Notes: generated by a model not told the origin, from the letters alone. A stretch of DNA of 64,000 bases from AWTP1-13 sp963797005 (GCA_963797005.1 CAWCOF010000011.1:1-64000); one strand, 5' to 3'; numbered from the stretch's first letter, positions 36,662 through 46,883 are shown. Program-made: numbers and translations.

Positions 36662-39600
36662 ATGCATCACGCTCTCCGCGCGCTCATCGTTCTTATCGCC
36701 GTCTTCGCCGCCGGCCTCGCCCGGGCGCAGGAGACCAGCTTCGCCCACGCCGGCATCCAGGCCGACGCCAAGCGCTACGAGACCTACCTGCAGGCCAACT
36801 GGCAGCCCGGCAACCACGATGTCGGCGAGCTGCGCGCCGAGGGTGCGCGGCTGCTGGCGGCGGGCACGGACCCGAGAGCAGCGGCACGCAACTTCGCCCA
36901 GGCGGTGGTGGCAAATCCCAACGACGTGCAGTCCTGGCAAGACCTTGCCCGCGCGCTGCTCGCCATCAAGCCGGACCGTGGCAGCGAGCGCTACGACCTG
37001 CCCGTCAACGCCTCGGGTGCCGCCTGGAACGCCTACACGCGCGCCACGACTCCCGCCGCCAAGGCCGCGGCATTGTGGGTGCTGCACGAGGCCCTGAAGC
37101 GGCGCTCCTACTGGCGGCCGGCCATCGACGCGCTCAAAGCGAGCCTGATCCTCGCCGAGAACGCGCAGGTGCAGGAAGCCTACGACAAGCTCGTCGCCGA
37201 GCACGGCTTCCGCGTCGTCGACTACAAGGTGGAGGCCGATTCCCCGCAGCCGCGCCTGTGCGTGAACTTCTCCGAGCGGCTCGCCCCCGGCCGGATCGAC
37301 TGGGCCCAGTATTTCAAGGTGGACGGCAAGGACCCGCAGGCCGTCACCGCCGAAGCGAGCCAGATCTGCATCGACGGCCTGGCCCACGGCAAGCGCTACG
37401 AGGTGCAGGTGCGCGCGGGCCTGCCGTCCGCAGTGGGCGGCGAGAAGCTGGCGAAGACGGCAGAGCTCGCCATCTACGTGCGCGACCGTTCCCCCTCGGT
37501 ACGCGTGACGGGACGCGGCTATGTGCTGCCCAACAGGGGCCAGCAGGGCATTCCGCTGGTGACGGTCAACACCGAGAAGGTGCGTGTCGAGGTCTACCGG
37601 GTCGGCGATCGCAATCTGGCGCAGACCCTGCAGAACGGCGATTTCCAGACGCAAGTCTCGAGCTATGAGCTCGACAACCTCAAGGAGCGCACCGGAGCGC
37701 GCGTCTACCAGGGCGAGCTCGCCGTCACCTCGCGCCTCAACGAGGACGTGACCACAGCCTTCCCCATCGCGGAAGCCGTGCCGAAGCTGCAGCCCGGCGT
37801 CTACGTGCTGGCCGCCTACGCGGAGGCCAAGAAAGCAAACGAGAGCTACCGCCGCGCCGCCACGCAGTGGTTCATCGTCTCCGACATCGGCCTGACGGCC
37901 ATCCATGGCGATGACGGCCTGCATTCCTTCGTGCGCTCGCTCGCCACGGCCACTCCCATCGTCAACGCCAGGCTGCGCCTCATTGCCCGCAACAACGACG
38001 TGCTCGGCAGCGTCAAGACCGACAGCCGCGGGTATGCCCGCTTCGAGGCCGGCCTGATGCGGGGCGAGGGCGGGCTTGCGCCCGCCATACTCGTCGCCCA
38101 GGGGTCCGACGGCGACTACGCCTTTCTCGAGCTGGCGACGGCCGCCTTCGATCTCACCGATCGCGGCGTCAAGGGGCGCAACGCACCGGGCCCCATCGAC
38201 GCCTTCGCCTACACAGACCGCGGCGTCTATCGGCCCGGCGAGGACGTGCACCTCACAACGCTGGCGCGCGACAGTTCGGCCAAGGCCAGCGGCGTGCCCA
38301 TCACCGTCATCTTCTCTCGGCCCGACGGAGTCGAGCACTCGCGCGTCACGCTGCCCGACCAGGGCCAGGGCGGCCGCGCCACCACGCTGGCGCTGGCCGG
38401 CGGCGCGATGACCGGCACCTGGCGCGCCAAGGTGCACACCGACCCGAAAGCCAATCCGATCGCGCAAGTGGCGTTCCTGGTCGAAGATTTCGTGCCTGAA
38501 CGCCTCGCGCTCAAGCTCGATCCCGCCGTGGGCGCGCTCTCTCCGCAGGAGCCCGGCACCATCAAGCTGGCCGGCCACTACCTCTACGGCCCACCGGCTG
38601 CAGATCTGGCCGTGGAAGGAGAGATCGTCGTCAAGCCGTCCGCCAAGGATCTTCCGGGCTTTGCCGGCTACCGCTTCGGCCTTGCCGACGAGCAGATCGC
38701 GCCGATCCGCAAGACGCTCTCGGGCCTGCCCAAGACCAATGCCGAGGGCAACGCCGACGTTCGCATCGAGTTGCCGCCGCTGCCGAAAACCAAGCGCCAG
38801 CTCGAGGCCGACGTGATCTTGAAGCTCAGGGAATCCGGCGGCCGCACCATCGAGCGCACCGTGTCGCTGCCCGTCGACCAGCACATGGCCCGCATCGGCA
38901 TCAAGCCGCTGTTTGCCGGCAACCAGGTGAAGGAGGGCGAGCCGGCACGCTTCGAAGCAATTCTGCTCGGGGCGGACGGCAAGACCGTCGCCGCCAAGGA
39001 CCTCAAATGGCAGCTGATGCGGCTCGAGCATCGCTGGCAGTGGTACAGTCGCGACGGATCGTGGAACTTCGAGCCCGTCACGCACACCCGGCGCGTCGCT
39101 TCCGGCACGGTGGATGCGGCGCCGGATGCGCCGGCCAAGATCGAGGCCAAGATCGACTGGGGCCGCTATCGGCTCGAGGTCAGCGCCTCCGACGGCTCGG
39201 GCCTCATCTCCAGCGTCGTGTTCAACGGCGGCTACTGGGCCGACGAGACGGCCGACAGCCCCGAGGTGCTCGATGTCGCGCTCGACAAGGCCTCCTACCG
39301 CGCCGGCGAAACGGCACGCATCAAGATCACCTCACGCACCGGCGGCCGGGCGCTCATCGCCGTGCTCGACGGCGGACTTGCCACGACGCAAGAGGTCGAC
39401 CTGCCGGCCGGCGGGCGCGAGGTGCCGCTGCGCGTCAGCGAGAAGTGGAGCCCCGGCGCCTACGTCACCGTCATGCTCTACAGGCCGCTGGACGAGAAAT
39501 TGAAGCGGATGCCGAGCCGTGCGCTGGGCCTGCGCTGGCTCACCGTCGACCAAAGCCCGCGCACCCTCAAGATCGGCCTGACGCTTCCCGAGAAGGTCAA

Positions 39601-41944
39601 GTCCGGCGCCAGCCTCACGGTGCCCGTCAAGATCGATGGGATTGCCGCCGGTGAGGATACCTACGTCACGGTGGCAGCCGTCGACGTCGGCATCCTCAAC
39701 CTCACCCGCTTCGAGGCGCCCAAGCCCGAGGGCTGGTTCTTCGGCCAGAGGAAGCTCGGCAGCGAGATCCGCGATCTCTATGGCCGCCTGATCGACGGCA
39801 TGCGCGCTGAGCGCGGCAAGCTGCGCTCAGGCGGCGACGGCGGAAGCGACGGCATGTCCTTGCAGGGCACGCCTCCGGTCGAGGAGACGCTCGCGCTGTT
39901 TTCCGGCATCGTCAAAGTCGGCAGCGACGGCACGGCCAACGTCGAATTCCAGCTCCCCGACTTCAACGGCGCCGTGCGCGTCTCGGCGGTCGCCTGGAGC
40001 GGTACCAAGGTCGGCTCGGCGTCGAAGAACCTGATCGTCCGCGATCCGGTGGCGCTGACGGCCGCCGCGCCGCGGTTCCTGACATTGGGCGATACGGCCC
40101 GGCTCGAGCTTGCGATCCACAACGTGGAAGGGCCGGCCGGGCAATACAAGGTGAGCGGGCAATACGAGACCGAGCCCGGCAGCGAGCCTCAGGCCGGTTT
40201 CGACCGGGACGTCTCCATCGGCGCCGGCGAGCGCAAGCGCGAGACGCTCCAGCTCAAACCTGCCGAGGTCGGGCTGACCACGCTCGCCATCCGCGTCACC
40301 GGCCCCAACGGCATCGACGTCAAGCGCCGCCTGACGTTCGACGTCAAGGTGCCGGCGGGCGACATCCGGCGCGTCACCGTGAGCTCGCTGGCGGCCGGGG
40401 GCGGCAAGATCACCCTCACCGGCGATCTCTTCCAGGACCTCATCCCGCGCCGCTCGAAGGCCACCGTTACGGTCGGCCCCGCGGCCAGGTTCGACGTGCC
40501 GGGCATCCTCGCCGCGCTCGACCGCTACCCCTACGGCTGCGCGGAGCAGACCACGAGCCGCGCCCTGCCGCTGCTCTACGTCAACGACGTCGCCAAGCGC
40601 ATGGGGCTGGCCACCGATGCCAAGCTGCGCGAGCGCATCGAAGGCGCCATTGCGCGCGTGCTGGAGATGCAGGACGGCTCCGGTGCCTTCGGCGTCTGGG
40701 GCCCATCGGACGGCGACATGTGGTTGACGAGCTACGTCACCGACTTTCTGACCAGGGCCAAGGAGGTCGGCTACGCGGTGACGCCACGGCGGTTCAACCA
40801 GGCGCTCGACCGGCTGCAGAACTTCATCAGCTACGCGCAGGACTTCGAGAGCGGCGGCGAGGATCGGGCCTATGCACTCTACGTCCTCGCCCGCAACGGC
40901 CGCGCGCCGATCGGGGAGCTGCGCTACTACGTCGACACCCGGCTCGACCGGTTCTCGACGCCGCTGGCGCAGGCTCAGCTTGCGGCGGCTCTCGCCATGT
41001 TGGGCGACAAGCCCCGCGCCGAGAGGGCGCTGCAGGCCGCGCTCAAGACGATCGGCGAGAAGGATGACGGCCTCACGCGGCGCGACTACGGCACTGGCGT
41101 TCGCGACGGCGCGGCGCTGATCACGCTCGCCTCCGAGAGCGGCATCGCCAGCCCCGAGGTGCCGCGCCTCGTCGACGTGGTGGCCAGGGCCTACAGGGCC
41201 AAGACGTACACCTCGACGCAGGAGCAGGCGTGGATGCTGCTGGCCGCCCGTTCGCTTGCCGAGGAGACGGGTAACGCCTTGCTTAGCGTCAACGGGCAAG
41301 CGCACAAAGGCCAGCTCATCCGCGCGATTACCCCGGCCGAGGTGAAGGACAAGGCCTTCACCATCACCAACCCCGGCGACCAGCCGATCGATGCCGTGGT
41401 CTCGGTGGTCGGTGCGGCGCTGACGCCGGAACCTGCCACCTCGAAGGGCTTCACCATCGAGCGCAGCTACTACACGCTCGACGGCAAGAAGATCGATCTT
41501 CAGAGCGCAACCGGCGGCGAGGGCCGGCTGCAGCAGAACGATCGCCTGGTGGTGGTGGTCAAGATCGAATCGCCGGAGCCGGGTGGACGCATTCTCGTGG
41601 TGGACCGGCTACCGGCCGGCCTCGAGATCGAGAACCCGCGGCTCGTCAACTCCGGCGACGTCAAGAGCCTCGATTGGCTGAAAACCACCACGAAGCCCGA
41701 TCACACGGAGTTCCGCGACGACCGCTTCGTCGCCTCCTTCGACTTCTTCGGCTCGGGCAGCACACTGCGCCATCGCGGCGACGGCAACATGGAACCCGTG
41801 TCGTCAGCCACGGTCGCCTACATGGTGCGCGCCGTGACGCCGGGCTCGTTCGTGCATCCGGCGGCAACGGTGGAGGACATGTACCGGCCCGACCGCTTCG
41901 CCCGCACGGCGTCGGGCCGGCTCGAGATCGCGGCAAAGCAGTGA
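36662..41944 (+). CDS. Bacterial alpha-2-macroglobulin
   Basis: A 1760-residue periplasmic protease trap. The signal peptide ends near residue 22 (GLARAQ); there is no lipobox. MG domains span most of the protein, and the thioester motif YGCAEQ is intact (Cys1293-Gln1296), as in thioester-type bacterial A2Ms. The thioester-containing helical domain follows (DMWLTSYVTDFL). It lies upstream of pbpC, the usual partner, separated by a small antisense gene. It probably protects the cell from external proteases while PbpC repairs peptidoglycan (known for E. coli YfhM/PbpC). Confidence 0.95.
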   Translation: MHHALRALIVLIAVFAAGLARAQETSFAHAGIQADAKRYETYLQANWQPGNHDVGELRAEGARLLAAGTDPRAAARNFAQAVVANPNDVQSWQDLARALLAIKPDRGSERYDLPVNASGAAWNAYTRATTPAAKAAALWVLHEALKRRSYWRPAIDALKASLILAENAQVQEAYDKLVAEHGFRVVDYKVEADSPQPRLCVNFSERLAPGRIDWAQYFKVDGKDPQAVTAEASQICIDGLAHGKRYEVQVRAGLPSAVGGEKLAKTAELAIYVRDRSPSVRVTGRGYVLPNRGQQGIPLVTVNTEKVRVEVYRVGDRNLAQTLQNGDFQTQVSSYELDNLKERTGARVYQGELAVTSRLNEDVTTAFPIAEAVPKLQPGVYVLAAYAEAKKANESYRRAATQWFIVSDIGLTAIHGDDGLHSFVRSLATATPIVNARLRLIARNNDVLGSVKTDSRGYARFEAGLMRGEGGLAPAILVAQGSDGDYAFLELATAAFDLTDRGVKGRNAPGPIDAFAYTDRGVYRPGEDVHLTTLARDSSAKASGVPITVIFSRPDGVEHSRVTLPDQGQGGRATTLALAGGAMTGTWRAKVHTDPKANPIAQVAFLVEDFVPERLALKLDPAVGALSPQEPGTIKLAGHYLYGPPAADLAVEGEIVVKPSAKDLPGFAGYRFGLADEQIAPIRKTLSGLPKTNAEGNADVRIELPPLPKTKRQLEADVILKLRESGGRTIERTVSLPVDQHMARIGIKPLFAGNQVKEGEPARFEAILLGADGKTVAAKDLKWQLMRLEHRWQWYSRDGSWNFEPVTHTRRVASGTVDAAPDAPAKIEAKIDWGRYRLEVSASDGSGLISSVVFNGGYWADETADSPEVLDVALDKASYRAGETARIKITSRTGGRALIAVLDGGLATTQEVDLPAGGREVPLRVSEKWSPGAYVTVMLYRPLDEKLKRMPSRALGLRWLTVDQSPRTLKIGLTLPEKVKSGASLTVPVKIDGIAAGEDTYVTVAAVDVGILNLTRFEAPKPEGWFFGQRKLGSEIRDLYGRLIDGMRAERGKLRSGGDGGSDGMSLQGTPPVEETLALFSGIVKVGSDGTANVEFQLPDFNGAVRVSAVAWSGTKVGSASKNLIVRDPVALTAAAPRFLTLGDTARLELAIHNVEGPAGQYKVSGQYETEPGSEPQAGFDRDVSIGAGERKRETLQLKPAEVGLTTLAIRVTGPNGIDVKRRLTFDVKVPAGDIRRVTVSSLAAGGGKITLTGDLFQDLIPRRSKATVTVGPAARFDVPGILAALDRYPYGCAEQTTSRALPLLYVNDVAKRMGLATDAKLRERIEGAIARVLEMQDGSGAFGVWGPSDGDMWLTSYVTDFLTRAKEVGYAVTPRRFNQALDRLQNFISYAQDFESGGEDRAYALYVLARNGRAPIGELRYYVDTRLDRFSTPLAQAQLAAALAMLGDKPRAERALQAALKTIGEKDDGLTRRDYGTGVRDGAALITLASESGIASPEVPRLVDVVARAYRAKTYTSTQEQAWMLLAARSLAEETGNALLSVNGQAHKGQLIRAITPAEVKDKAFTITNPGDQPIDAVVSVVGAALTPEPATSKGFTIERSYYTLDGKKIDLQSATGGEGRLQQNDRLVVVVKIESPEPGGRILVVDRLPAGLEIENPRLVNSGDVKSLDWLKTTTKPDHTEFRDDRFVASFDFFGSGSTLRHRGDGNMEPVSSATVAYMVRAVTPGSFVHPAATVEDMYRPDRFARTASGRLEIAAKQ

Positions 41945-42064
41945 GCGTGCCATGGCGCCTGCGAAAGCAATTGGCGGGACGGAAGGGCGCGGCGCTGTCG
42001 AAGGCCGCGCTCTAGGGGCGTTCGACTCGGATCGAAATCGCGATCAGTGGGTCACGACCCAGTG

Positions 42065-42119
42065 CTGAGCTTGTCGAAGCACGCCATGGTCAAACTCATT
42101 CGCCCTTCGACAAGCTCAG
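42065..42119. repeat. Inverted repeat, CTGAGCTTGTCGAAG type
   Basis: Perfect 15-bp arms (ctgagcttgtcgaag and cttcgacaagctcag) lie 25 bp apart. The cttcgacaagctcag sequence is a widespread dispersed repeat in alphaproteobacterial intergenic DNA. It lies between the convergent ends of the A2M gene and the small gene at 42158. Confidence 0.8.
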
Positions 42120-42157
42120 GGCTGAGGGCTCATGCTTCCATGAAAACCGGAACGAAA

Positions 42158-42343
42158 CTAGCGCTTCTTCGCCTTCTTCACCTTTTTGGCTTTCTTCGCC
42201 GTCTCCGCCTTGCTCGTGCGCTTGATGTCGGCGGCGTGCGCGCGCTTGTAGGTCTGGATGTCCTTGAACTTCCCTTCCTTGTCGCGGACGGCGTAGAGCT
42301 TGGTACCCTTTGAGCTGCGATGGGTGGTTCGTTTGCTCGGCAT
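42158..42343 (-). CDS. Small Lys-rich conserved protein
   Basis: A 61-residue basic protein with aggag 6 bp upstream of its ATG. The core KRTTHRSSKGTKLYAVRDKE, KDIQTYKRAHAADIKR and a C-terminal Lys/Ala stretch (KKAKKVKKAKK) are typical of a small protein common in rhizobial genomes; its role is unknown. Nucleic-acid binding is plausible from composition. It runs opposite to A2M and PbpC, inside the usual operon gap. Confidence 0.78.
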   Translation of the reverse strand: MPSKRTTHRSSKGTKLYAVRDKEGKFKDIQTYKRAHAADIKRTSKAETAKKAKKVKKAKKR

Positions 42344-42361
42344 GATCGGCTCCTGTGACTG

Positions 42362-44497
42362 ATGATGAAGTGGCATCGTACCCAATTCTGGAATGTGCAA
42401 CAGCAACGCGGGCGTGCCCCGCGCCGTGTGCGCCGCATCGCTTTCCACGTTGCGTTGTGGCCGGCAGCCCTGCTGTTGCTCGCCGTCGGCACCGTGAGCG
42501 CCATCTGGCTGCGCATGGCGCCGTTGCCGCTTGCCCGCGCCGAGGCCGTCTCGGTGACGGTGCTCGATCGCAACGACCGGCTGCTGCGCGCCTACACGAC
42601 GCCCGACGACCGCTGGCGCCTGCCGGTCGACGTCAAAGACGTGGACACGCGCTATCTCGCCATGCTGCTGGCCTTCGAGGATCGGCGTTTCCGGAAACAT
42701 CATGGCGTCGACCCCTGGGCGATCGGGCGCGCGGTTTGGCAGCTCGTAACGCACGGGCGCATCGTCTCCGGCGGCTCCACGCTCACCATGCAGGTCGCCC
42801 GGCTGGTACAGGGCGAGCATGAGCGCACAGCGGCAGGCAAGATCCGCCAGGCGCTGCGGGCGGTCGAGCTCGAGCGGCGATTGTCGAAGGACGCCATCCT
42901 GCGCCTCTACCTGCGGCTTGCCCCCTTCGGCGGCAACCTCGAGGGCGTGAGGGCCGCCTCGCTCGCCTATTTCGGCAAGGAGCCACGGCGGCTGTCGCTG
43001 GCCGAGGCGGCACTGCTGGTCGCCCTGCCGCAGGCACCGGAAGCGCGGCGGCCGGACCGCTATCCGCAAACGGCGCGGCGGGCCCGCAACCGCGTGCTCG
43101 CCTATGCCGCCGCCGCGGGCGTCATCTCGCGCAAGGATGCGGACAGGGCAACGGCGGACCACATGCCGGTCGCCCGCCGCGAGTTCCCCATTCTGGCGCC
43201 GCATCTGGCCGACGCCGAGGTCGAGCGCGACAAGGCCAGCACGGTCCATCGCCTCACGATCGACGCCGGCCAGCAGGCCAAGCTCGAGCGGCTCGTACGC
43301 GAGCACGCCAACGCGCTCGGCGCCCGCCTGTCGGCGGCCCTGATAGCGGTCGACAACAAGACCGGCGAGATCATCGCTCGCGTCGGATCGCCCGGCTACC
43401 TCGACGCAAGCCGCTTCGGCGCCGTCGACATGACGGATGCCGTGCGCTCGCCGGGCTCGACGCTGAAGCCCTTCGTCTACGGCCTGGCATTCGAGGCAGG
43501 GCTCGCCCATCCCGAGACCCTGATCGAGGACAGGCCCACACGCTTTGGCCTCTATGTGCCGAAGAACTTCGACGAGGATTGGCACGGCACCGTCACCATC
43601 CGCATGGCGCTCGCCCAATCCCTCAATGTCCCGGCCGTCAAGGTGCTGGAGGCGGTCGGGCCCACCAAGCTTGCCGCGCGCCTGACGCAGGCGGGTGTCG
43701 AGCCGGTGCTGCCGAAAGGCGCCGAGCCTTCGCTGGCGATGGCCCTGGGTGGGCTCGGGCTCAAGCTTTCCGACCTGGCAACCCTCTATGTGGGGCTCGC
43801 GCGCGGCGGCGAGCCGATCACGCTCGGATACCGGCGCGACACGCCCGAGCCGAAGCCTCCGCCCGTCGTCCAGCGGCTGCTCTCGCCGGCGGCCGCCTGG
43901 TACGTGAGCGACATCCTGCGCAACGCGCCGCCGCCCGCCAACGCCAAGCCCGGCCAGCTCGCCTATAAGACCGGCACCTCCTACGGCTTCCGCGATGCCT
44001 GGGCGGTGGGCTATGACGGCCAGTACACGGTTGCCGTCTGGGTCGGACGGCCCGACAGCGCGGCAACGCCGGGCCTCGTCGGTCGTGCCGCGGCAGCGCC
44101 CCTCCTGTTCGACGCGTTCGCCCGCCTGTCGCAGCAGCGTGCGGCCTTGCCCCCGGCGCCGCCGGGCGTGCTCAGGGTGGCGGGCAGCGACCTGCCGCCG
44201 CCGCTGAAGCGTTTCCATGGCGCAGGGGACGATGGCGGTGGCAGCTATCTCGAGCCCGCCGTCCAGATCGCCTTCCCGCCCGACCGGGCCGAGCTCGAGA
44301 TGGAACAGGGCGACCGCACCATCGTCGTCAAGGCCGAGGGCGGGGCGCTGCCCCTCGTTTGGCTCGTCGACGGCGTACCGGTCGACAGCGATCCGGCGCG
44401 GCGCGAGGCGGAATTGCCCGTGGAAGGCGGCTTTCATAAGCTATTGGTAATCGATGCCAAGGGGCGGGCGGATCGCGTCACGATACGGCTGAAATAG
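42362..44497 (+). CDS. pbpC: PbpC, penicillin-binding protein 1C
   Basis: A bifunctional peptidoglycan glycosyltransferase/transpeptidase of 711 residues. One N-terminal membrane helix, then a GT51 domain with the catalytic Glu in AFEDRRF (E106). The transpeptidase domain has SPGSTLKPF (Ser366, Lys369), SLN and KTGTS (Lys536). A C-terminal beta-sandwich BiPBP_C domain follows. Downstream of the A2M gene, as in E. coli. The start at 42362 gives a normal N-terminus. Confidence 0.96.
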   Translation: MMKWHRTQFWNVQQQRGRAPRRVRRIAFHVALWPAALLLLAVGTVSAIWLRMAPLPLARAEAVSVTVLDRNDRLLRAYTTPDDRWRLPVDVKDVDTRYLAMLLAFEDRRFRKHHGVDPWAIGRAVWQLVTHGRIVSGGSTLTMQVARLVQGEHERTAAGKIRQALRAVELERRLSKDAILRLYLRLAPFGGNLEGVRAASLAYFGKEPRRLSLAEAALLVALPQAPEARRPDRYPQTARRARNRVLAYAAAAGVISRKDADRATADHMPVARREFPILAPHLADAEVERDKASTVHRLTIDAGQQAKLERLVREHANALGARLSAALIAVDNKTGEIIARVGSPGYLDASRFGAVDMTDAVRSPGSTLKPFVYGLAFEAGLAHPETLIEDRPTRFGLYVPKNFDEDWHGTVTIRMALAQSLNVPAVKVLEAVGPTKLAARLTQAGVEPVLPKGAEPSLAMALGGLGLKLSDLATLYVGLARGGEPITLGYRRDTPEPKPPPVVQRLLSPAAAWYVSDILRNAPPPANAKPGQLAYKTGTSYGFRDAWAVGYDGQYTVAVWVGRPDSAATPGLVGRAAAAPLLFDAFARLSQQRAALPPAPPGVLRVAGSDLPPPLKRFHGAGDDGGGSYLEPAVQIAFPPDRAELEMEQGDRTIVVKAEGGALPLVWLVDGVPVDSDPARREAELPVEGGFHKLLVIDAKGRADRVTIRLK

Positions 44498-44555
44498 CCA
44501 TGGCTCGCCGCCCGAGGGCCCGCCCTACAGGCCCTACAGGGGAGAAGAGACGGCC

Positions 44556-45626
44556 ATGGCTCCTGGCGTGCAGCGGCTCGGCATCATCGCGGCTCTGGCG
44601 GCGCTGCTTGTCTCCGCCGGCTGCAAGAGCGAGGGCGCAAGGCTGCCGGCGCTCGGTGCGCAAGTCGAGGCCACCTCGGTGTCGGGCTTTTCCGCCGGCG
44701 CCTACATGGCCGGGCAGTTCCAGGTCGCCCATTCCGGCGTGGTGATGGGCGCCGGCATTATCGCCGGCGGACCTTACGGCTGCGCGGAGAGCATCTACGC
44801 CGACGCCATGCCGGGACCTGGCACGGCCTTCCTCAACCTCTCCAAGGCGATCAACGGCTGCATGCTGGACGCCATGAGGAAGTGGGGCGTGCCGAACGTG
44901 AAGCTGCTGGCGGAGCGCACCCGCAAGCGTGCGCAGGCCGGGCGCATCGATGCCGTGGAAGGGCTGAGGCGCGACCGCATCTATCTTTTCACGGGAACCA
45001 AGGACAGCACCGTCCTCCCATCGATCGTGGCCGCGGCGGCGCAGCTCTACATCGGCCTCGGCGTCCCGGCCGAGCAAGTCAAGGTCGTGTCCGACATCGC
45101 GGCCGGGCACGCGTTCGTCACCTTGGACAAGGGCGTCGCCTGTGGGGTGACGGCGGGTCCCTACATCACCGATTGCGACTACGATCAGGCCGGCGCGCTC
45201 TTGGCCCACATCTACGGCGCGCTGAAGCCGAGAACGGCGCATCCAACGGGCGACTATCTTGTCTTCGATCAGCGCGAGTTCGTGCATGACCTAACCGGCC
45301 ACGGCCTCGGCACCGCCGGTCTTCTCTACCTGCCGCACGCCTGCCGCTCGGGTGCCGGATGCCGCGTGCACATCGTCTTTCATGGCTGCAATCAGCAGCG
45401 CGAGACGGTGGGGGATGCCTTCGCCCACGACACCGGCTATGCCAACTGGGCGGACGCCAACCGCATGCTCGTGCTCTTCCCGCAGGTGAGTGCCGGGGCG
45501 GTCAATCCGCAAGGCTGCTGGGACTGGTGGGGCTATACCGGGCGCGACTATCTCACGCGCCATGGACCGCAGATCACGGCGGTACGGCGCATGCTCGACA
45601 GGCTGACGAGCGATCGCGACCCGTAG
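44556..45626 (+). CDS. Poly(3-hydroxybutyrate) depolymerase, lipoprotein
   Basis: An alpha/beta hydrolase that degrades PHB outside the cytoplasm. 356 residues, lipobox VSAGC with Cys23. The lipase box GFSAG (Ser46) sits in the PHB depolymerase position. GTKDSTV supplies the Asp and HGCNQQ the oxyanion/His region. The C-terminal part (NPQGCWDWWGYTGRDYLT) matches dPHB depolymerases. Convergent with a LysR gene, 3 bp apart. Confidence 0.9.
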   Translation: MAPGVQRLGIIAALAALLVSAGCKSEGARLPALGAQVEATSVSGFSAGAYMAGQFQVAHSGVVMGAGIIAGGPYGCAESIYADAMPGPGTAFLNLSKAINGCMLDAMRKWGVPNVKLLAERTRKRAQAGRIDAVEGLRRDRIYLFTGTKDSTVLPSIVAAAAQLYIGLGVPAEQVKVVSDIAAGHAFVTLDKGVACGVTAGPYITDCDYDQAGALLAHIYGALKPRTAHPTGDYLVFDQREFVHDLTGHGLGTAGLLYLPHACRSGAGCRVHIVFHGCNQQRETVGDAFAHDTGYANWADANRMLVLFPQVSAGAVNPQGCWDWWGYTGRDYLTRHGPQITAVRRMLDRLTSDRDP

Positions 45627-45629
45627 CCG

Positions 45630-46601
45630 TCAGCTCACGCGCAGCTGGGCTCGCACGCGACCCGCCATCGCTTCTGCACGCGCCGGCCCGTTGCCAGGCA
45701 TCGCCGGCATCGGCTCAGCGCCCTTTGCCTGGCGGAACCAGACGGCGAGAAAGTCCAGTAGCGCACGCATGCGCGGCAGCAGGTGCTTTGCGCTCGGGTA
45801 GAGCGCCCACACCGCGGCATTGCCGGCAACCTCGTAATCGTGGAGCACCTGCACGAGCTTGCCGTCACGCAATTCGGGGAGGATCTCGAGCTCGGAAGCG
45901 CGCATGAGGCCCATGCCGGCGACGGCCGCCTGGCAGATGAGCTCACCATTGTTGGAGCGCAGCGGACCACCGACCCGCTGCACGATCTCGGCACCCTTGC
46001 GCGCAAACGACCACTGCCTTTCGTCCCCCACCAGGAGGCAATCGTGGTTGGCCAGGTCGTCCGGGCGCACCGGGCAGCCCTTGCAGCTCAGATACGCCGG
46101 GGCGGCGACGATGACGTGCCGGTCGGGCGCCAGGCGCTTGGCGATCAGGGACGAATCCGAAAGCTCGCCGGTGCGGATGGCAAGGTCGTAGCCGTCTTCC
46201 TGCAGATTGACCGGGCGGTCGCGCAGATCGACGTGCACCTCGATCTCGGGATAGGCGCGCATGAACTGGCACAAGCCGGGAGCGATGTAGCGCGCACCGA
46301 GGCAGGTCGGCGCCGCTATCTTGAGCGTGCCCTTGGGCTTCGTCACCTTGTCGTCGACGCTGGCGCGCGCGGCCTCGATCTCGGTCAGGATGCGCTCCAC
46401 GTGGCCCAGGAAGACGGCACCTTCCTCGGTGATGCGGATCGAGCGGGTGGTGCGGTCGAAGAGGCGCGCCGACAGCTCGTCTTCGAGGGCCTGGATGCGC
46501 TTGGAGATGGTTCCGGGGGTGAGGCCCATCTCGGTGCCGACGGCGGACAGATTTTGCACCGCCGCGACGCGGGCAAAGATGCGCATGTCCTGGATATCCA
46601 T
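45630..46601 (-). CDS. LysR-family transcriptional regulator
   Basis: A 323-residue regulator. The N-terminal winged helix FARVAAVQNLSAVGTEMGLTPGTISKRIQALEDEL is typical, followed by the effector domain with SNNGELICQAAVAGMGL. The C-terminal tail is Pro/Ala-rich. A palindrome 77 bp upstream may be its operator. No divergent partner gene is found, so its target is unclear; the convergent PHB depolymerase is only a neighbour. Confidence 0.92.
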   Translation of the reverse strand: MDIQDMRIFARVAAVQNLSAVGTEMGLTPGTISKRIQALEDELSARLFDRTTRSIRITEEGAVFLGHVERILTEIEAARASVDDKVTKPKGTLKIAAPTCLGARYIAPGLCQFMRAYPEIEVHVDLRDRPVNLQEDGYDLAIRTGELSDSSLIAKRLAPDRHVIVAAPAYLSCKGCPVRPDDLANHDCLLVGDERQWSFARKGAEIVQRVGGPLRSNNGELICQAAVAGMGLMRASELEILPELRDGKLVQVLHDYEVAGNAAVWALYPSAKHLLPRMRALLDFLAVWFRQAKGAEPMPAMPGNGPARAEAMAGRVRAQLRVS

Positions 46602-46677
46602 CTCAGCTTTCCCCCACGCCCGAACCGGCTTTGCCCGTCACATTTTCGGTGGACGCACAGCAGTCTTGTATATTTAT

Positions 46678-46695
46678 GGCGCATAATTATACGCC
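46678..46695. promoter_or_regulatory. Candidate operator upstream of lysR
   Basis: An 18-bp near-perfect inverted repeat (ggcgcataattatacgcc; one mismatched pair) lies 77 bp before the LysR start, in one of the few AT-rich patches. It fits the dyad shape of a LysR-type binding site (TNA-type spacing), but this is positional inference. Confidence 0.5.
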
Positions 46696-46883
46696 GTATC
46701 AACATTTTGCATGTGGAGAGGGTGAACGCCCGGGCTGCGACCGCAGGTGGTAGGAGCCATGGCACCGGCGCGCACCGGCCTGCTTCAGGAGGCCATGAGA
46801 TGCGGCTTTTCGAGCAGAAAGCGCGGTTTCTACACTGGCGTCGCAGAGGGCGCCGGCTGCATTAACCAAACCGGCGACAACGC

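Noticed and set aside
36563..39085. Minus-strand frame of 840 codons opposite the alpha-2-macroglobulin gene
   Set aside because: Shadow of the A2M coding strand in GC-rich DNA; no recognisable domain.
42344..44437. Long minus-strand open frame of over 700 codons across pbpC
   Set aside because: Only its last 61 codons (42158-42343) look like a protein; the rest is the reverse of pbpC, which has all catalytic motifs.
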